Assembly: GCF_003026455.1 (NCBI RefSeq)
Contig: NZ_PYMB01000027.1
Location: 1-53,262 of the forward strand
Source of the DNA: Photobacterium rosenbergii
GTDB taxonomy: Bacteria; Pseudomonadota; Gammaproteobacteria; Enterobacterales; Vibrionaceae
DNA: 53,262 nt
Direction: 5' to 3'
Part shown: piece after piece, positions 8,431 to 17,243 of the stretch
How the letters are laid out: every line of letters starts with the position of its first letter
How positions within the stretch are numbered: the first letter of the stretch is position 1
The notes under the pieces: model-generated
Told to the model about the DNA's origin: nothing
Seen by the model: only the letters and a program-made list of their open reading frames with translations
The model's database searches: none
Position numbers and translations under genes: made by a program

Positions 8431-9358
8431 GCCACTACCTCAGGCAATTTTCCTGATGGGCCCGACTGCATCGGGCAAGACCGATTTGGCGATCCGATTA
8501 CGCCAACAACTACCTGTAGAGTTGATAAGCGTTGATTCAGCCCTTATCTATAAAGATATGGACATTGGCACCGCCAAACCGGATGCCGATGAACTGGCGC
8601 AGGCACCCCATCGATTGATCGATATTCGTGATCCAGCGCAAAGTTATTCAGCTGCGGACTTTCGCGCTGATGCACTGAAAGAAATGGCTGATATAGTTGC
8701 ACAAGGGCGCATTCCTTTATTGGTTGGTGGTACTATGTTGTACTACAAAGCATTATTGGAAGGTTTATCACCGTTGCCAGCGGCTGACCCGGCGATCCGA
8801 GCTCAGATAGAGCAGGAAGCGGCGGACAAAGGCTGGCAGGCGATGCATGAGGAGTTGGTACGGATTGACCCGGTTTCCGGGGCGCGGATCCACCCCAATG
8901 ATCCTCAGCGCCTTTCACGCGCATTGGAAGTTTTTCGTATTTCGGGTAAAACTTTAACTGAGCTTACGAAAACTCAAGGTGATGCCTTGCCTTACAGGGT
9001 TCACCAGTTTGCAATAACTCCCACGGATAGGGCTGTGCTACATCGGCGGATCGAGCAACGTTTTGAAAAGATGATCGAAGCAGGTTTTGAACAGGAAGTT
9101 CGTGCTTTGTATGAGCGAGGTGATCTGCACCCAGATCTGCCTTCAATACGTTGTGTAGGCTACCGTCAGATGTGGGAATATTTGGACGGGCAGTGCTCTT
9201 TGGATGAAGCGGTATTCCGCGGCATTTGTGCCACCCGTCAATTGGCGAAGCGTCAGATCACCTGGCTGAGAAGCTGGAAAGACCTGACGTGGTTGGATAG
9301 CAGTGACCCAGAATCTGCGTTACAAACCGTCACAAACTCAGTTAGATGTGATGTTTGA
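8423..9358 (+). CDS. miaA: tRNA dimethylallyltransferase MiaA
   Basis: Transfers the dimethylallyl group from DMAPP to N6 of A37 in tRNAs reading UNN codons, the first step of ms2i6A synthesis. The protein has 311 residues. The P-loop GPTASGKT is at 13-20, and the substrate motif DSALIYKDMDIGTAKP begins near residue 39. The gene overlaps mutL by 8 bp, indicating translational coupling, and precedes hfq, as in E. coli where promoters inside miaA also drive hfq. Confidence 0.97.
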   Translation: MTKPLPQAIFLMGPTASGKTDLAIRLRQQLPVELISVDSALIYKDMDIGTAKPDADELAQAPHRLIDIRDPAQSYSAADFRADALKEMADIVAQGRIPLLVGGTMLYYKALLEGLSPLPAADPAIRAQIEQEAADKGWQAMHEELVRIDPVSGARIHPNDPQRLSRALEVFRISGKTLTELTKTQGDALPYRVHQFAITPTDRAVLHRRIEQRFEKMIEAGFEQEVRALYERGDLHPDLPSIRCVGYRQMWEYLDGQCSLDEAVFRGICATRQLAKRQITWLRSWKDLTWLDSSDPESALQTVTNSVRCDV

Positions 9359-9444
9359 TTAGCGTGTATACTGATTACTGTTTTGCGTATTTTTAATTTT
9401 GTTCGTTGCTAACTACAACTACAAACAAATAAGGAAAAGAAATA

Positions 9445-9714
9445 ATGGCTAAGGGGCAATCTTTGCAAGACCCATTTTTGAACGCTTTGCGTCGTGAAAG
9501 AATCCCAGTTTCAATCTACCTGGTTAACGGTATCAAGCTACAGGGCCAGATTGAGTCTTTTGATCAGTTTGTGATCCTACTGAAGAACACTGTTAACCAG
9601 ATGGTATACAAGCACGCGATTTCTACTGTCGTGCCTGCACGTCCAGTTAATCACCACCACACAGGTGACCGCCCAGCTTCGGCAGACCGTTCACAAGAAA
9701 AAACCGAAGAATAA
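9445..9714 (+). CDS. hfq: RNA chaperone Hfq
   Basis: A hexameric Sm-like RNA chaperone that pairs small regulatory RNAs with mRNAs; in vibrios it serves the Qrr quorum-sensing RNAs. The protein has 89 residues. The Sm1 motif runs from about 20 to 50 (IPVSIYLVNGIKLQGQIES) and the Sm2 motif includes YKHAIST near 55-61. The C-terminal tail is His- and acid-rich and short compared with E. coli (102 residues). A good AAGGAA ribosome site precedes ATG 9445. It lies 86 bp after miaA, enough for its own promoter. Confidence 0.99.
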   Translation: MAKGQSLQDPFLNALRRERIPVSIYLVNGIKLQGQIESFDQFVILLKNTVNQMVYKHAISTVVPARPVNHHHTGDRPASADRSQEKTEE

Positions 9715-9739
9715 TATTCTTCATTAAGGAGTTGATTGC

Positions 9740-11029
9740 TTGTTTGACCGTTATGAAACCGGTGAGCAGGCAATTCTTGTTCATATCAACTTCACTCAAG
9801 AAGGGGAGTGGGAAGACCTAAGCGAATTTGAAATGCTGGTCTCCTCAGCGGGAGTTAATACGCTACGGGTAGTAACTGGTAGTCGTAAAACTCCCCACCC
9901 TAAGTTCTATGTGGGTGAAGGTAAAGCACAGGAAATTGCCGAAGCGGTTCGGGCTGAAGACGCCGAAATCGTCATATTCAACCATTCACTTTCTCCAGCG
10001 CAAGAGCGTAACCTGGAGCAAATTTGCAAATGTAGGGTACTGGACCGCACCGGTCTGATCCTCGATATCTTTGCACAGCGCGCGCGTACCCATGAGGGTA
10101 AGCTACAGGTAGAACTGGCGCAGCTACGTCACATCTCAACCCGCTTGATCCGCGGTTGGACCCACCTTGAACGACAGAAAGGCGGGATCGGCTTGCGTGG
10201 ACCGGGTGAAACCCAGTTGGAAACGGACCGCCGTTTGCTTCGCGACCGAATCAAGACGATATTGCGCCGTCTTGAGAAAGTAGCCAAGCAGCGCGATCAG
10301 GGACGCCGGGCACGTAACCGTGCTGAAATCCCAACGATTTCACTGGTTGGTTATACCAACGCCGGTAAGTCGACGTTGTTTAACCGGGTCACCGATGCCG
10401 GCGTTTATGCCGCTGACCAGCTGTTTGCCACCCTAGATCCAACCCTGCGTAAGATTGACGTGGCCGATGTCGGTACTTCAATCTTGGCCGACACGGTAGG
10501 TTTTATTCGTCACCTGCCTCACGACTTAGTTGCAGCCTTCAAAGCAACCCTGAAAGAAACCCAGGACGCCAGTTTGCTGTTGCATGTCGTCGATGCCAGC
10601 GATGATCGTTTCCGTGAAAATATCGAAGCGGTTGATGCGGTACTCGAAGAAATCGACGCCAACGAGGTACCAACCTTGGTGGTGATGAATAAGATCGATA
10701 ATCTGGAAGGGGCTTCGCCGCGTATTGAACGTGATGATACCGGTGTACCCCAGAGAGTGTGGGTTTCGGCGATGGAAGGGCAGGGCATTGACCTGTTGTT
10801 CGACGCCCTGACCGAGCGCTTGTCGGGCACCATGGTGAAACATACCCTGCGATTACCACCGCAATTTATTGGTCGTTACCGCAGTAAATTTTACCAATTG
10901 GGCTGTATTGTCAGTGAGGAATACGACGACGATGGCAGCCTGAAAATCGACATTCGTTTGCCACTGGCAGAGTGGTCTAGGTTACAAAAAAGAGAAAGTA
11001 CTTCGTTAGATGACTTTATCGTTGCTTAA
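9740..11029 (+). CDS. hflX: Ribosome-associated GTPase HflX
   Basis: A GTPase that splits stalled or heat-damaged 70S ribosomes. The protein has 429 residues: an N-terminal HflX domain with the KFYVGEGKAQEIAEA glycine-rich segment, then a coiled region, then a G domain (G1 GYTNAGKST near residue 203, G3 DTVGF, G4 NKID). Translation most likely begins at TTG 9740, giving MFDRYETGEQ, which aligns with the E. coli protein; an AAGGAG site lies 8 bases upstream. It sits between hfq and hflK, as in enterics. Confidence 0.97.
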   Translation: MFDRYETGEQAILVHINFTQEGEWEDLSEFEMLVSSAGVNTLRVVTGSRKTPHPKFYVGEGKAQEIAEAVRAEDAEIVIFNHSLSPAQERNLEQICKCRVLDRTGLILDIFAQRARTHEGKLQVELAQLRHISTRLIRGWTHLERQKGGIGLRGPGETQLETDRRLLRDRIKTILRRLEKVAKQRDQGRRARNRAEIPTISLVGYTNAGKSTLFNRVTDAGVYAADQLFATLDPTLRKIDVADVGTSILADTVGFIRHLPHDLVAAFKATLKETQDASLLLHVVDASDDRFRENIEAVDAVLEEIDANEVPTLVVMNKIDNLEGASPRIERDDTGVPQRVWVSAMEGQGIDLLFDALTERLSGTMVKHTLRLPPQFIGRYRSKFYQLGCIVSEEYDDDGSLKIDIRLPLAEWSRLQKRESTSLDDFIVA

Positions 11030-11085
11030 TGGACTGCTAGAGTAATAAAAAAACTGTCGTCATATCATATTGATGGAGTTCTATA

Positions 11086-12243
11086 ATGGCGTGGAATGAG
11101 CCTGGTAACAACGGCGGCCGTGATAAAGACCCTTGGGGGAACAATAATCGCGGTGGTCGTGATCAAGGTCCGCCGGATCTCGATGAGGTTTTCTCAAAAC
11201 TGAGTCGTAAATTCGGTGGCATTTTGGGGAATAAAAAGGGACCTTCGACTGGCGGCAGCGCTGCAGGTCTTGGGGTAATCGCAGTGCTGGCTGCAGCGGT
11301 ATGGGGCTTTTCTGGTTTCTATACCATCGGCGAAGCGGAGCGCGGGGTTGTTCTGCGCTTCGGTAAATTCTACGAAATGGTAGATCCGGGTTTGAACTGG
11401 AAACCTACCTTTATCGATGAAGTCGAGCCAGTCAACGTACAGGCAATTCGTTCTTTGCGCAGCTCAGGCCTGATGCTGACCAAAGACGAAAACGTACTGA
11501 AAGTCGAAATGGACGTTCAGTACCGCGTGGCTGAGCCACAGAAATACCTGTTCAGCGTCACCAACGCGGATGACAGCTTGCGTCAGGCTACTGACTCTGC
11601 ACTTCGTGCGGTGATCGGTGACTCGACCATGGATGAAGCCTTGACTACTGGTCGTCAGGTGATCCGTGCCAATACGCAAGAAGCTATCGATAGCATCATC
11701 CAGCGTTACGACATGGGTCTGTTGGTAGTTGACGTCAACTTCCAGTCTGCCCGTCCGCCAGAAGCGGTGAAAGACGCCTTCGATGATGCCATCGCTGCGC
11801 GAGAGGATGAGGAGCGTTTCGTTCGTGAAGCAGAAGCTTACAGTAATGACATCTTGCCGAAGGCAACTGGTCGTGCTGAGCGTTTGAAGAAAGAAGCGGA
11901 AGGTTACTCTGAGCGAGTGATTAACGGTGCACTCGGTGAAGTGGCACAGTTTGAAAAGCTGTTGCCTGAATACCTAGCTGCCACTGAAGTTACGCGTAAC
12001 CGTCTGTACCTTGAGACAATGGAACGCGTTTACTCGAACACCAGCAAAGTGATGGTCGACTCGCAGTCAAGCGGCAACCTGCTTTACCTGCCATTGGACA
12101 AACTGGTTAACCCTGCCCAGCAGAGCAGCCAGCCAAAGAGTGGCTCGTCTAGCGATTACGGTATCGAACTTGAAAAAGTCGAGACCGCCCCAGTATCAAC
12201 TGCTCCACGTAGTACCGATACTGGCCGTCAGGGGAGATTTTAA
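11086..12243 (+). CDS. hflK: FtsH protease modulator subunit HflK
   Basis: A SPFH/prohibitin-family inner-membrane protein that forms a large periplasm-facing cage with HflC around the FtsH protease. The protein has 385 residues: a Gly/Asn-rich cytoplasmic N terminus, one transmembrane helix near 60-80 (GVIAVLAAAVWGFSGFYTIG), then the SPFH domain. ATG 11086 follows a GGAG site. The stop is 2 bp before hflC, so the pair is coupled. Confidence 0.97.
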   Translation: MAWNEPGNNGGRDKDPWGNNNRGGRDQGPPDLDEVFSKLSRKFGGILGNKKGPSTGGSAAGLGVIAVLAAAVWGFSGFYTIGEAERGVVLRFGKFYEMVDPGLNWKPTFIDEVEPVNVQAIRSLRSSGLMLTKDENVLKVEMDVQYRVAEPQKYLFSVTNADDSLRQATDSALRAVIGDSTMDEALTTGRQVIRANTQEAIDSIIQRYDMGLLVVDVNFQSARPPEAVKDAFDDAIAAREDEERFVREAEAYSNDILPKATGRAERLKKEAEGYSERVINGALGEVAQFEKLLPEYLAATEVTRNRLYLETMERVYSNTSKVMVDSQSSGNLLYLPLDKLVNPAQQSSQPKSGSSSDYGIELEKVETAPVSTAPRSTDTGRQGRF

Positions 12244-12245
12244 TT

Positions 12246-13244
12246 ATGCGTAAGTTAATGATCCCTGTGATTGTTGTCTTTATCGCGACATTGCTAATGT
12301 CAATGTTCGTGGTCCAAGAAGGCGAGCGCGGTATTGTGGTTCGTTTCGGCCGTATCCTTAAGGCGCCTGATTCGGATGTAGCAAAGATCTACGAGCCGGG
12401 CCTGCACTTCAAAGTGCCGGTGTTTGACCGTGTCCGTACTCTTGATGCCCGTATCCAGACCATGGATGACCAGGCTGACCGTTTCGTAACGTCTGAGAAA
12501 AAAGACGTGATCATCGATACCTACGTGAAGTGGCGTATTGAAGACTTCGGCCAGTACTACCTAACTACCGGTGGTGGTGATGTCTCAACGGCAGAAGCGC
12601 TATTGAAACGTAAGGTGGTCGACAGCCTACGTGCGGAGATCGGTTCTCGTGAAATCAAGCAAATTGTTTCTGGCCCGGATCGTGGTGGGCAGGTAGACAA
12701 TAATGCTGTGGCTGAAGAAGATGACGCACCAGCGTCTGAAATCGTGGCTGAAGTCGCTCCTCGTAAAGAGGTTGAAGGCCAGCGTGATCAAATCATGGCC
12801 AATGTATTGGCCGACATCAAAGTCAGCGCGTTTAAAGACTTGGGTGTTGAGGTGGTGGACTTCCGAATGAAGAAAATCAACCTGCCAGATGAGATCAGTG
12901 AATCTATCTACCGCCGTATGCGCGCTGAGCGTGAGTCGGTTGCCCGTAAGCACCGTTCTCAAGGTCGTGAGAAAGCGGAAGTTATCCGTGCTCAGTCTGA
13001 GCTAGAAGTCGCGAAGATCATCGCGGATGCTGACCGCCAGGCGCGTGTTGTGCGTGGTGCTGCAGATGCAGAAACCGCTCAAATCTACGCAGGTGCGTTC
13101 AACAAGAATCCGGAGTTCTATAACTTCCTACGTTCTTTGAAGGCGTACGAGAATAGCTTCAACTCGAAGAACGACATCTTGGTGGTTGACCCGAATACGG
13201 AATTCTTCAAATACATGAAAGAGTCCAACGCGGTCGCTAACTAA
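12246..13244 (+). CDS. hflC: FtsH protease modulator subunit HflC
   Basis: The SPFH-family partner of HflK. The protein has 332 residues with an N-terminal membrane helix (residues 3-21) and a SPFH domain starting VVQEGERGIVVRFG. The C-terminal part contains ENSFNSKNDILVV, matching E. coli HflC. An acidic insertion (AVAEEDDAPASE, about 155-168) occupies a variable loop. An intrinsic terminator follows within 50 bp, ending the hfl operon. Confidence 0.97.
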   Translation: MRKLMIPVIVVFIATLLMSMFVVQEGERGIVVRFGRILKAPDSDVAKIYEPGLHFKVPVFDRVRTLDARIQTMDDQADRFVTSEKKDVIIDTYVKWRIEDFGQYYLTTGGGDVSTAEALLKRKVVDSLRAEIGSREIKQIVSGPDRGGQVDNNAVAEEDDAPASEIVAEVAPRKEVEGQRDQIMANVLADIKVSAFKDLGVEVVDFRMKKINLPDEISESIYRRMRAERESVARKHRSQGREKAEVIRAQSELEVAKIIADADRQARVVRGAADAETAQIYAGAFNKNPEFYNFLRSLKAYENSFNSKNDILVVDPNTEFFKYMKESNAVAN

Positions 13245-13264
13245 GTACCATTAAGGTTGTGATT

Positions 13265-13294
13265 AAAAGGCAAGACTTCGGTCTTGCCTTTTTT
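13265..13294 (+). terminator. Intrinsic terminator after hflC
   Basis: The stem AAGGCAAGAC/GTCTTGCCTT with a TTCG tetraloop is followed by a T run. It lies 20 bp after the hflC stop. Confidence 0.9.
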
Positions 13295-13332
13295 ATTGGG
13301 TATAATCCGGCCACCAACGCGAGGAGATGACA

Positions 13333-13527
13333 ATGAGTAAGGCAATCTGGATGGCATTGGGGCTAGTGCTTGTGTTTGAAGGACTTGGCCCTTTACTGGC
13401 CCCGAGGGGTTGGCGAGAAATGGTGAGCCAATTGAGTCAGCAGGATGACAATTCCCTGCGCCGAATAGGTGGCTGCCTAGTGGTCGCCGGCAGTGTTATC
13501 GCCTATATGATGTACACTAGTATGTAA
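13333..13527 (+). CDS. DUF2065 family small membrane protein (YjeT-like)
   Basis: A 64-residue protein with two hydrophobic helices (about 3-22 and 42-61) joined by a short polar loop containing PRGWREM and LRRIGG. This is the pattern of DUF2065/YjeT, which sits between hflC and purA in many gammaproteobacteria. Function is unknown. ATG 13333 was chosen because GAGGAG (13321-13326) is 6 bases upstream; the ATG at 13327 abuts that site. It lies after the hflC terminator, so it probably has its own promoter. Confidence 0.85.
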   Translation: MSKAIWMALGLVLVFEGLGPLLAPRGWREMVSQLSQQDDNSLRRIGGCLVVAGSVIAYMMYTSM

Positions 13528-13532
13528 ATTCC

Positions 13533-13548
13533 GCTAGCACGTTTGCGT
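13533..13548 (+). promoter_or_regulatory. Possible PurR box upstream of purA
   Basis: GCTAGCACGTTTGCGT matches 11 of 16 positions of the PurR consensus ACGCAAACGTTTGCGT, with the right half perfect. It lies about 100 bp upstream of purA. A TAGAAT -10 element at 13614-13619 with only a weak -35 lies downstream. PurR control of purA is established in E. coli; the site here is inferred from sequence only. Confidence 0.35.
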
Positions 13549-13649
13549 GACAGCCTTCTTGCGGTTTTGTGGCTTATGGTCAAAAAATGACTGCAAGCCA
13601 ACGTTGAAGGTGCTAGAATCCCTTTTTAACTACTGATAGACGAAGAAAG

Positions 13650-14966
13650 ATGGCAAATAATGTAGTCGTTCTTGGCACCCAATGGGGTGACGAAGGTAAA
13701 GGTAAGATCGTAGATCTATTGACCGAAGATGCAAAATACGTAGTGCGCTACCAAGGTGGTCACAACGCTGGTCACACCCTAGTCATTGACGGTGAAAAAA
13801 CTGTCCTTCACCTGATCCCATCAGGTATCCTACGTGACAACGTTAAATGTATCATCGGTAACGGTGTTGTACTTTCTCCAGACGCACTGATGAAAGAAAT
13901 GGGCCCACTAGAAGAACGTGGTATCCCTGTTCGTGAACGTCTGTTCCTGTCAGAAGCTTGTCCGCTAATCCTTCCATACCACATCGCTCTTGACCAGGCG
14001 CGTGAAATCGCACGTGGTAAGAAAGCGATCGGTACAACTGGCCGTGGTATTGGTCCAGCTTACGAAGATAAAGTTGCTCGTCGTGGCCTACGTGTTGGCG
14101 ACCTATTCGACAAAGAAGCATTTGCCGAGAAGCTTAAAGAAGTAATGGCTTACCACAACTTCCAGCTTGAGCATTACTACAATGCTGAGCCGGTAAGCTA
14201 CGAAGAAGTTCTAGAAAACATCATGGCTCAGGCTGATATCCTGACTGCAATGGTTATCGACGTAACTAAAGAACTTGATGATGCACGTCTACGTGGCGAC
14301 AAGATCATGTTCGAAGGTGCGCAGGGTACACTGCTTGATATCGACCACGGTACTTACCCGTACGTAACCTCTTCAAACACAACTGCTGGTGGTGTTGCTG
14401 CAGGTTCTGGCTTCGGTCCTCGTCACCTTGGTTACATCCTAGGTATTGCGAAAGCTTACTGCACCCGTGTTGGCGCAGGTCCTTTCCCGACTGAGCTTTA
14501 TGACGGTCAAGACAAACAAGACCCTGTTGGTAAGCACCTAGGTGAAGTAGGTAACGAGTTTGGCGCAACGACGGGTCGTCTACGCCGTACCGGTTGGTTT
14601 GATGCAGTTGCTATGCGTCGTGCTATCCAGATCAACTCAATCACTGGCTTCTGCCTAACCAAGCTAGACGTACTAGATGGCCTGGAAGAGATCAAGATCT
14701 GTACTGGCTACAAGACGAAAGATGGCGAAATCCTAGAAGTTTCTCCAATGGCGGCTGACGCTTACGAGAACATCGAGCCAATCTACGAAACAGTACCTGG
14801 TTGGTCTGAAACAACATTCGGTGCTAAGTCTCTGGATGCACTGCCACAGACAGCGCTAGACTACATCGCTCGTATCGAAGAGCTAACTGGTGTTCCAGTT
14901 GACATCATCTCTACCGGTCCTGACCGTAACGAGACAATCATCAAGGTTCACCCATACGGTGAGTAA
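13650..14966 (+). CDS. purA: Adenylosuccinate synthetase
   Basis: Catalyses the GTP-dependent ligation of IMP and aspartate, the first committed step to AMP. The protein has 438 residues. The N-terminal GTP/IMP loop QWGDEGKGK is at about 10-18, HNAGHT near 39-44, and GTTGRGIGPAYEDK near 127-140. The C terminus contains the nucleotide-binding STGPDR. It is followed by a strong terminator and is thus monocistronic. Its neighbour motX matches the Vibrio order. Confidence 0.99.
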   Translation: MANNVVVLGTQWGDEGKGKIVDLLTEDAKYVVRYQGGHNAGHTLVIDGEKTVLHLIPSGILRDNVKCIIGNGVVLSPDALMKEMGPLEERGIPVRERLFLSEACPLILPYHIALDQAREIARGKKAIGTTGRGIGPAYEDKVARRGLRVGDLFDKEAFAEKLKEVMAYHNFQLEHYYNAEPVSYEEVLENIMAQADILTAMVIDVTKELDDARLRGDKIMFEGAQGTLLDIDHGTYPYVTSSNTTAGGVAAGSGFGPRHLGYILGIAKAYCTRVGAGPFPTELYDGQDKQDPVGKHLGEVGNEFGATTGRLRRTGWFDAVAMRRAIQINSITGFCLTKLDVLDGLEEIKICTGYKTKDGEILEVSPMAADAYENIEPIYETVPGWSETTFGAKSLDALPQTALDYIARIEELTGVPVDIISTGPDRNETIIKVHPYGE

Positions 14967-15012
14967 TTGCTGATTGCAGTGCGTTAGTACTGTAGCGGTA
15001 TTGATAGATACG

Positions 15013-15041
15013 AAAGCCAGCCCATCGGGCTGGCTTTTTTT
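15013..15041 (+). terminator. Intrinsic terminator after purA
   Basis: The stem AAAGCCAGCCC/GGGCTGGCTTT with a short AT loop is followed by T7. It lies about 45 bp after the purA stop. Confidence 0.93.
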
Positions 15042-15198
15042 ATGGCTATCTTATTGATTACCTGCAGGAACATAACCCTTTAGAGATGCTGCTGATGTGG
15101 GGGTTAGTTCCAAAATTGACCTAACACGATTGCGTCAAAATCCTCTTTAGACTATGTCATAAAGCGTCGGTAAATTGCCGTTTTAGGTGTTTTTTCTC

Positions 15199-15225
15199 TA
15201 AAGTCTTCTGCTCTGCCGCCGATAA
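15199..15225 (+). promoter_or_regulatory. Sigma-28 (FliA) flagellar promoter of motX
   Basis: TAAA at 15199-15202 and GCCGATAA at 15218-15225 are separated by exactly 15 bp, a perfect match to the enterobacterial/vibrio sigma-28 consensus TAAA-N15-GCCGATAA. It lies 30 bp upstream of the motX start. This ties motX to the late flagellar class. The match is seen directly; in vivo use is inferred. Confidence 0.85.
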
Positions 15226-15254
15226 CGTTAGCACGTTTGGAAAGAGATCTGTCC

Positions 15255-15884
15255 ATGAGCTTACGCCCGTTAATCTTTGCTATTGCCTTGTGCAGCGCGA
15301 TGCCTGCTTCCGCATTGGAAGAAGTGGGTGATGCTGTGCCTGTGTACAGCGAAAACGAGCTTAACCGGATGTTCGTTTCCAACAATCACTTGCAGCAGGT
15401 GCAGGCTGACGATTGCCAACTGGTCCAGGATATCGAGGCCAGGGCGATTCGGGTCGAGTCTCCCTCCTACCAGTTTCTCTATGGCGATATGCTTGCCTGG
15501 GGTGTGTGTGTTGAGCGTGATGTCGAGCTTGGTGTTCATTATATGCAGTCTGCGGCTCAGCAGGGCTCTCCAGCCGCGTTGGAGCAGCTCGGGCGGTATT
15601 ACGCCCGTGGCACCTTGGTCCAGCAAGATCGGGAGCGGGCGATCCCCTACCTGCGTGAAGCGGCTGCGATGGGCAATGTTGATGCCCGTATCCAACTTGC
15701 CGAGTTACTGCTGAGTAATTACGGTAGCCCGCTCGATTTTGAAGACGCCTATCGCTGGTTGTATAACACGGTGACGGCAAGTCAAAGCAAACATAACAAG
15801 ATAGCGAGCTTGCGCCGTGGGCTGGAAAACCGTATGCCAGCCAATGTGATTGCCAGGGCAAAACGACGGGACAGTTTCTGGTAG
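15255..15884 (+). CDS. motX: Sodium-driven polar flagellar motor protein MotX
   Basis: A periplasmic T-ring component that, with MotY, holds PomAB stators around the sodium-driven polar flagellar motor. From ATG 15255 the protein has 209 residues with a signal peptide (MSLRPLIFAIALCSAMPASA) and Sel1-type repeats, for example YMQSAAQQGSPAALEQLGRY and YLREAAAMGNVDARIQLAEL. Two cysteines (in DDCQLVQD and WGVCVERD) could form a disulfide. An upstream in-frame TTG at 15237 was rejected because GGAAAGAGA sits 8 bases before 15255. Position next to purA matches Vibrio. The sigma-28 promoter upstream supports a flagellar role. Confidence 0.93.
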   Translation: MSLRPLIFAIALCSAMPASALEEVGDAVPVYSENELNRMFVSNNHLQQVQADDCQLVQDIEARAIRVESPSYQFLYGDMLAWGVCVERDVELGVHYMQSAAQQGSPAALEQLGRYYARGTLVQQDRERAIPYLREAAAMGNVDARIQLAELLLSNYGSPLDFEDAYRWLYNTVTASQSKHNKIASLRRGLENRMPANVIARAKRRDSFW

Positions 15885-15921
15885 GAAATAGATTGGCTAG
15901 GGGCGAAGCCCTGGGGGAGAT

Positions 15922-15951
15922 AAAAAAAGAGAGGCCGGGGCCTCTCTTTTT
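15922..15951. terminator. Bidirectional terminator between motX and hmpA
   Basis: The stem AAGAGAGGCC/GGCCTCTCTT is flanked by an A run on the left and a T run on the right, so it can serve both the plus-strand motX and the minus-strand hmpA, which ends 5 bp away. Confidence 0.92.
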
Positions 15952-15955
15952 GCAA

Positions 15956-17140
15956 TTAGATAACTTTGTGCGGGCCGAAGCATTCGTAGTGAAGTTGCTC
16001 CTCGGCAACGCCCATTTCCAGCAGTTGCTTGGCAACATGCTGCATGAAGCCAACCGGACCGCAGAAGTAATAGTGCATACCCGGTGTTACGACCAAGTCT
16101 TTGACTTTGCCAAGGTCCATCATACCGTCAAACTGGAAGTCCTCTGCTTGGCTGTCTGAGGCCAGTGGCTCACGGTACCAAGTATTGCTAGTAAAGTGAT
16201 CATGCTCGGCAACCATGCGTGCGATGGTATGTTTGAAGGCATGGTGGCCACCGTTCTCGGCAGCGTGCAACCAGTGCACATTAGCCTGGTGACCTGTTAA
16301 GGTTTCAAGCATCGACAGGGTCGGCGTCAGCCCGACACCGGCAGAAATCAAGGCTACCGGAGTGGTTGCTTCGACATCAAGGAAGAAGTCACCGGCTGGT
16401 GGGGCAAGCTGGACTTTATCTCCCACTTTCAGGGTGTCATGTAGGTAGCTTGACACCTTGCCGCCTTCTTCTCGTTTGACCGAAATACGGTATTGATCGG
16501 CCTGTGGCGCAGAAGACAGGCTGTATTGGCGGATTTCTTGGAACTCGAAGCCTTCAGGCTGGAGATAGATCCCAAGATATTGGCCTGGCTGGTAGCCGGC
16601 AACTTCACCGCCGTCGGCAGGTTTGAAGGTGAAGCTAGTGATCACTGCGCTCTCTTGGGTTTTCTCAGTCAAGATGAACTCTCGGGTGCCACGCCAACCC
16701 CCCGACTTGCCTTCGTTTTCCTGGTAGATCTCTTCTTCACGCTTAATAAAGATATCTGCAAGTAGGCCGTAGGCCTCTGCCCATGCATCCAACACCTCTT
16801 GGCCTGGGGATAGTAGATCGTCAATGGTACCTAGCAGGTGGCTACCAACAATCGCATACTGCTCGGCGGTAATCATAAAGCTGGTGTGTTTATGGGCAAT
16901 TTTCTCAACGGCAGGCAGCAGGGCCGGTAGGTTTTCAATATTGTTGGCGTAGGCACAGATTGCATTGAATAGCGCTTCGCGTTGATCGCCGTTGCGCTGG
17001 TTGCTCATGTTGAAAATATCTTTGAGTTCAGGGTTGTGGCTGAACATGCGATCGTAGAAATGTGCCGTTAAGGCTGGTCCAGTCTGGGCAATGACCGGGG
17101 CAGTCGCTTTGACAATATCGATAGTTTGGGAGCTGAGCAT
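15956..17140 (-). CDS. hmpA: Flavohemoglobin, nitric oxide dioxygenase
   Basis: Oxidises NO to nitrate with O2 and NAD(P)H in the cytoplasm. From the ATG at 17140 the protein has 394 residues. The globin domain (1-138) has Y29, Q53 and proximal H85. The FAD-binding domain carries RQYSLSS, and the NAD domain carries ISAGVGLTP and the C-terminal YECFGPHKV. A longer reading from 17209 adds 23 residues unlike any Hmp and was rejected. The gene is divergent from nsrR, which encodes its repressor, with a candidate operator just upstream. Confidence 0.97.
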   Translation of the reverse strand: MLSSQTIDIVKATAPVIAQTGPALTAHFYDRMFSHNPELKDIFNMSNQRNGDQREALFNAICAYANNIENLPALLPAVEKIAHKHTSFMITAEQYAIVGSHLLGTIDDLLSPGQEVLDAWAEAYGLLADIFIKREEEIYQENEGKSGGWRGTREFILTEKTQESAVITSFTFKPADGGEVAGYQPGQYLGIYLQPEGFEFQEIRQYSLSSAPQADQYRISVKREEGGKVSSYLHDTLKVGDKVQLAPPAGDFFLDVEATTPVALISAGVGLTPTLSMLETLTGHQANVHWLHAAENGGHHAFKHTIARMVAEHDHFTSNTWYREPLASDSQAEDFQFDGMMDLGKVKDLVVTPGMHYYFCGPVGFMQHVAKQLLEMGVAEEQLHYECFGPHKVI

Positions 17141-17155
17141 GACTTTACCTTTAAT

Positions 17156-17177
17156 GGTGTATTTATAATATATGTTA
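17156..17177. promoter_or_regulatory. Candidate NsrR operator in the hmpA-nsrR intergenic region
   Basis: GGTGTATTTATAATATATGTTA is an imperfect AT-rich palindrome resembling the gammaproteobacterial NsrR consensus AAGATGYATTT / AAATRCATCTT. It starts 16 bp upstream of the hmpA ATG and about 66 bp upstream of nsrR, so it could control both genes. Known: NsrR represses hmp. The site assignment is inference. Confidence 0.5.
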
Positions 17178-17243
17178 TAAGTTGTATCGTATCTGTATCT
17201 TTTAGTCAATAACCAGATTAAAATGTCGTCAGGAGGAGTTATT

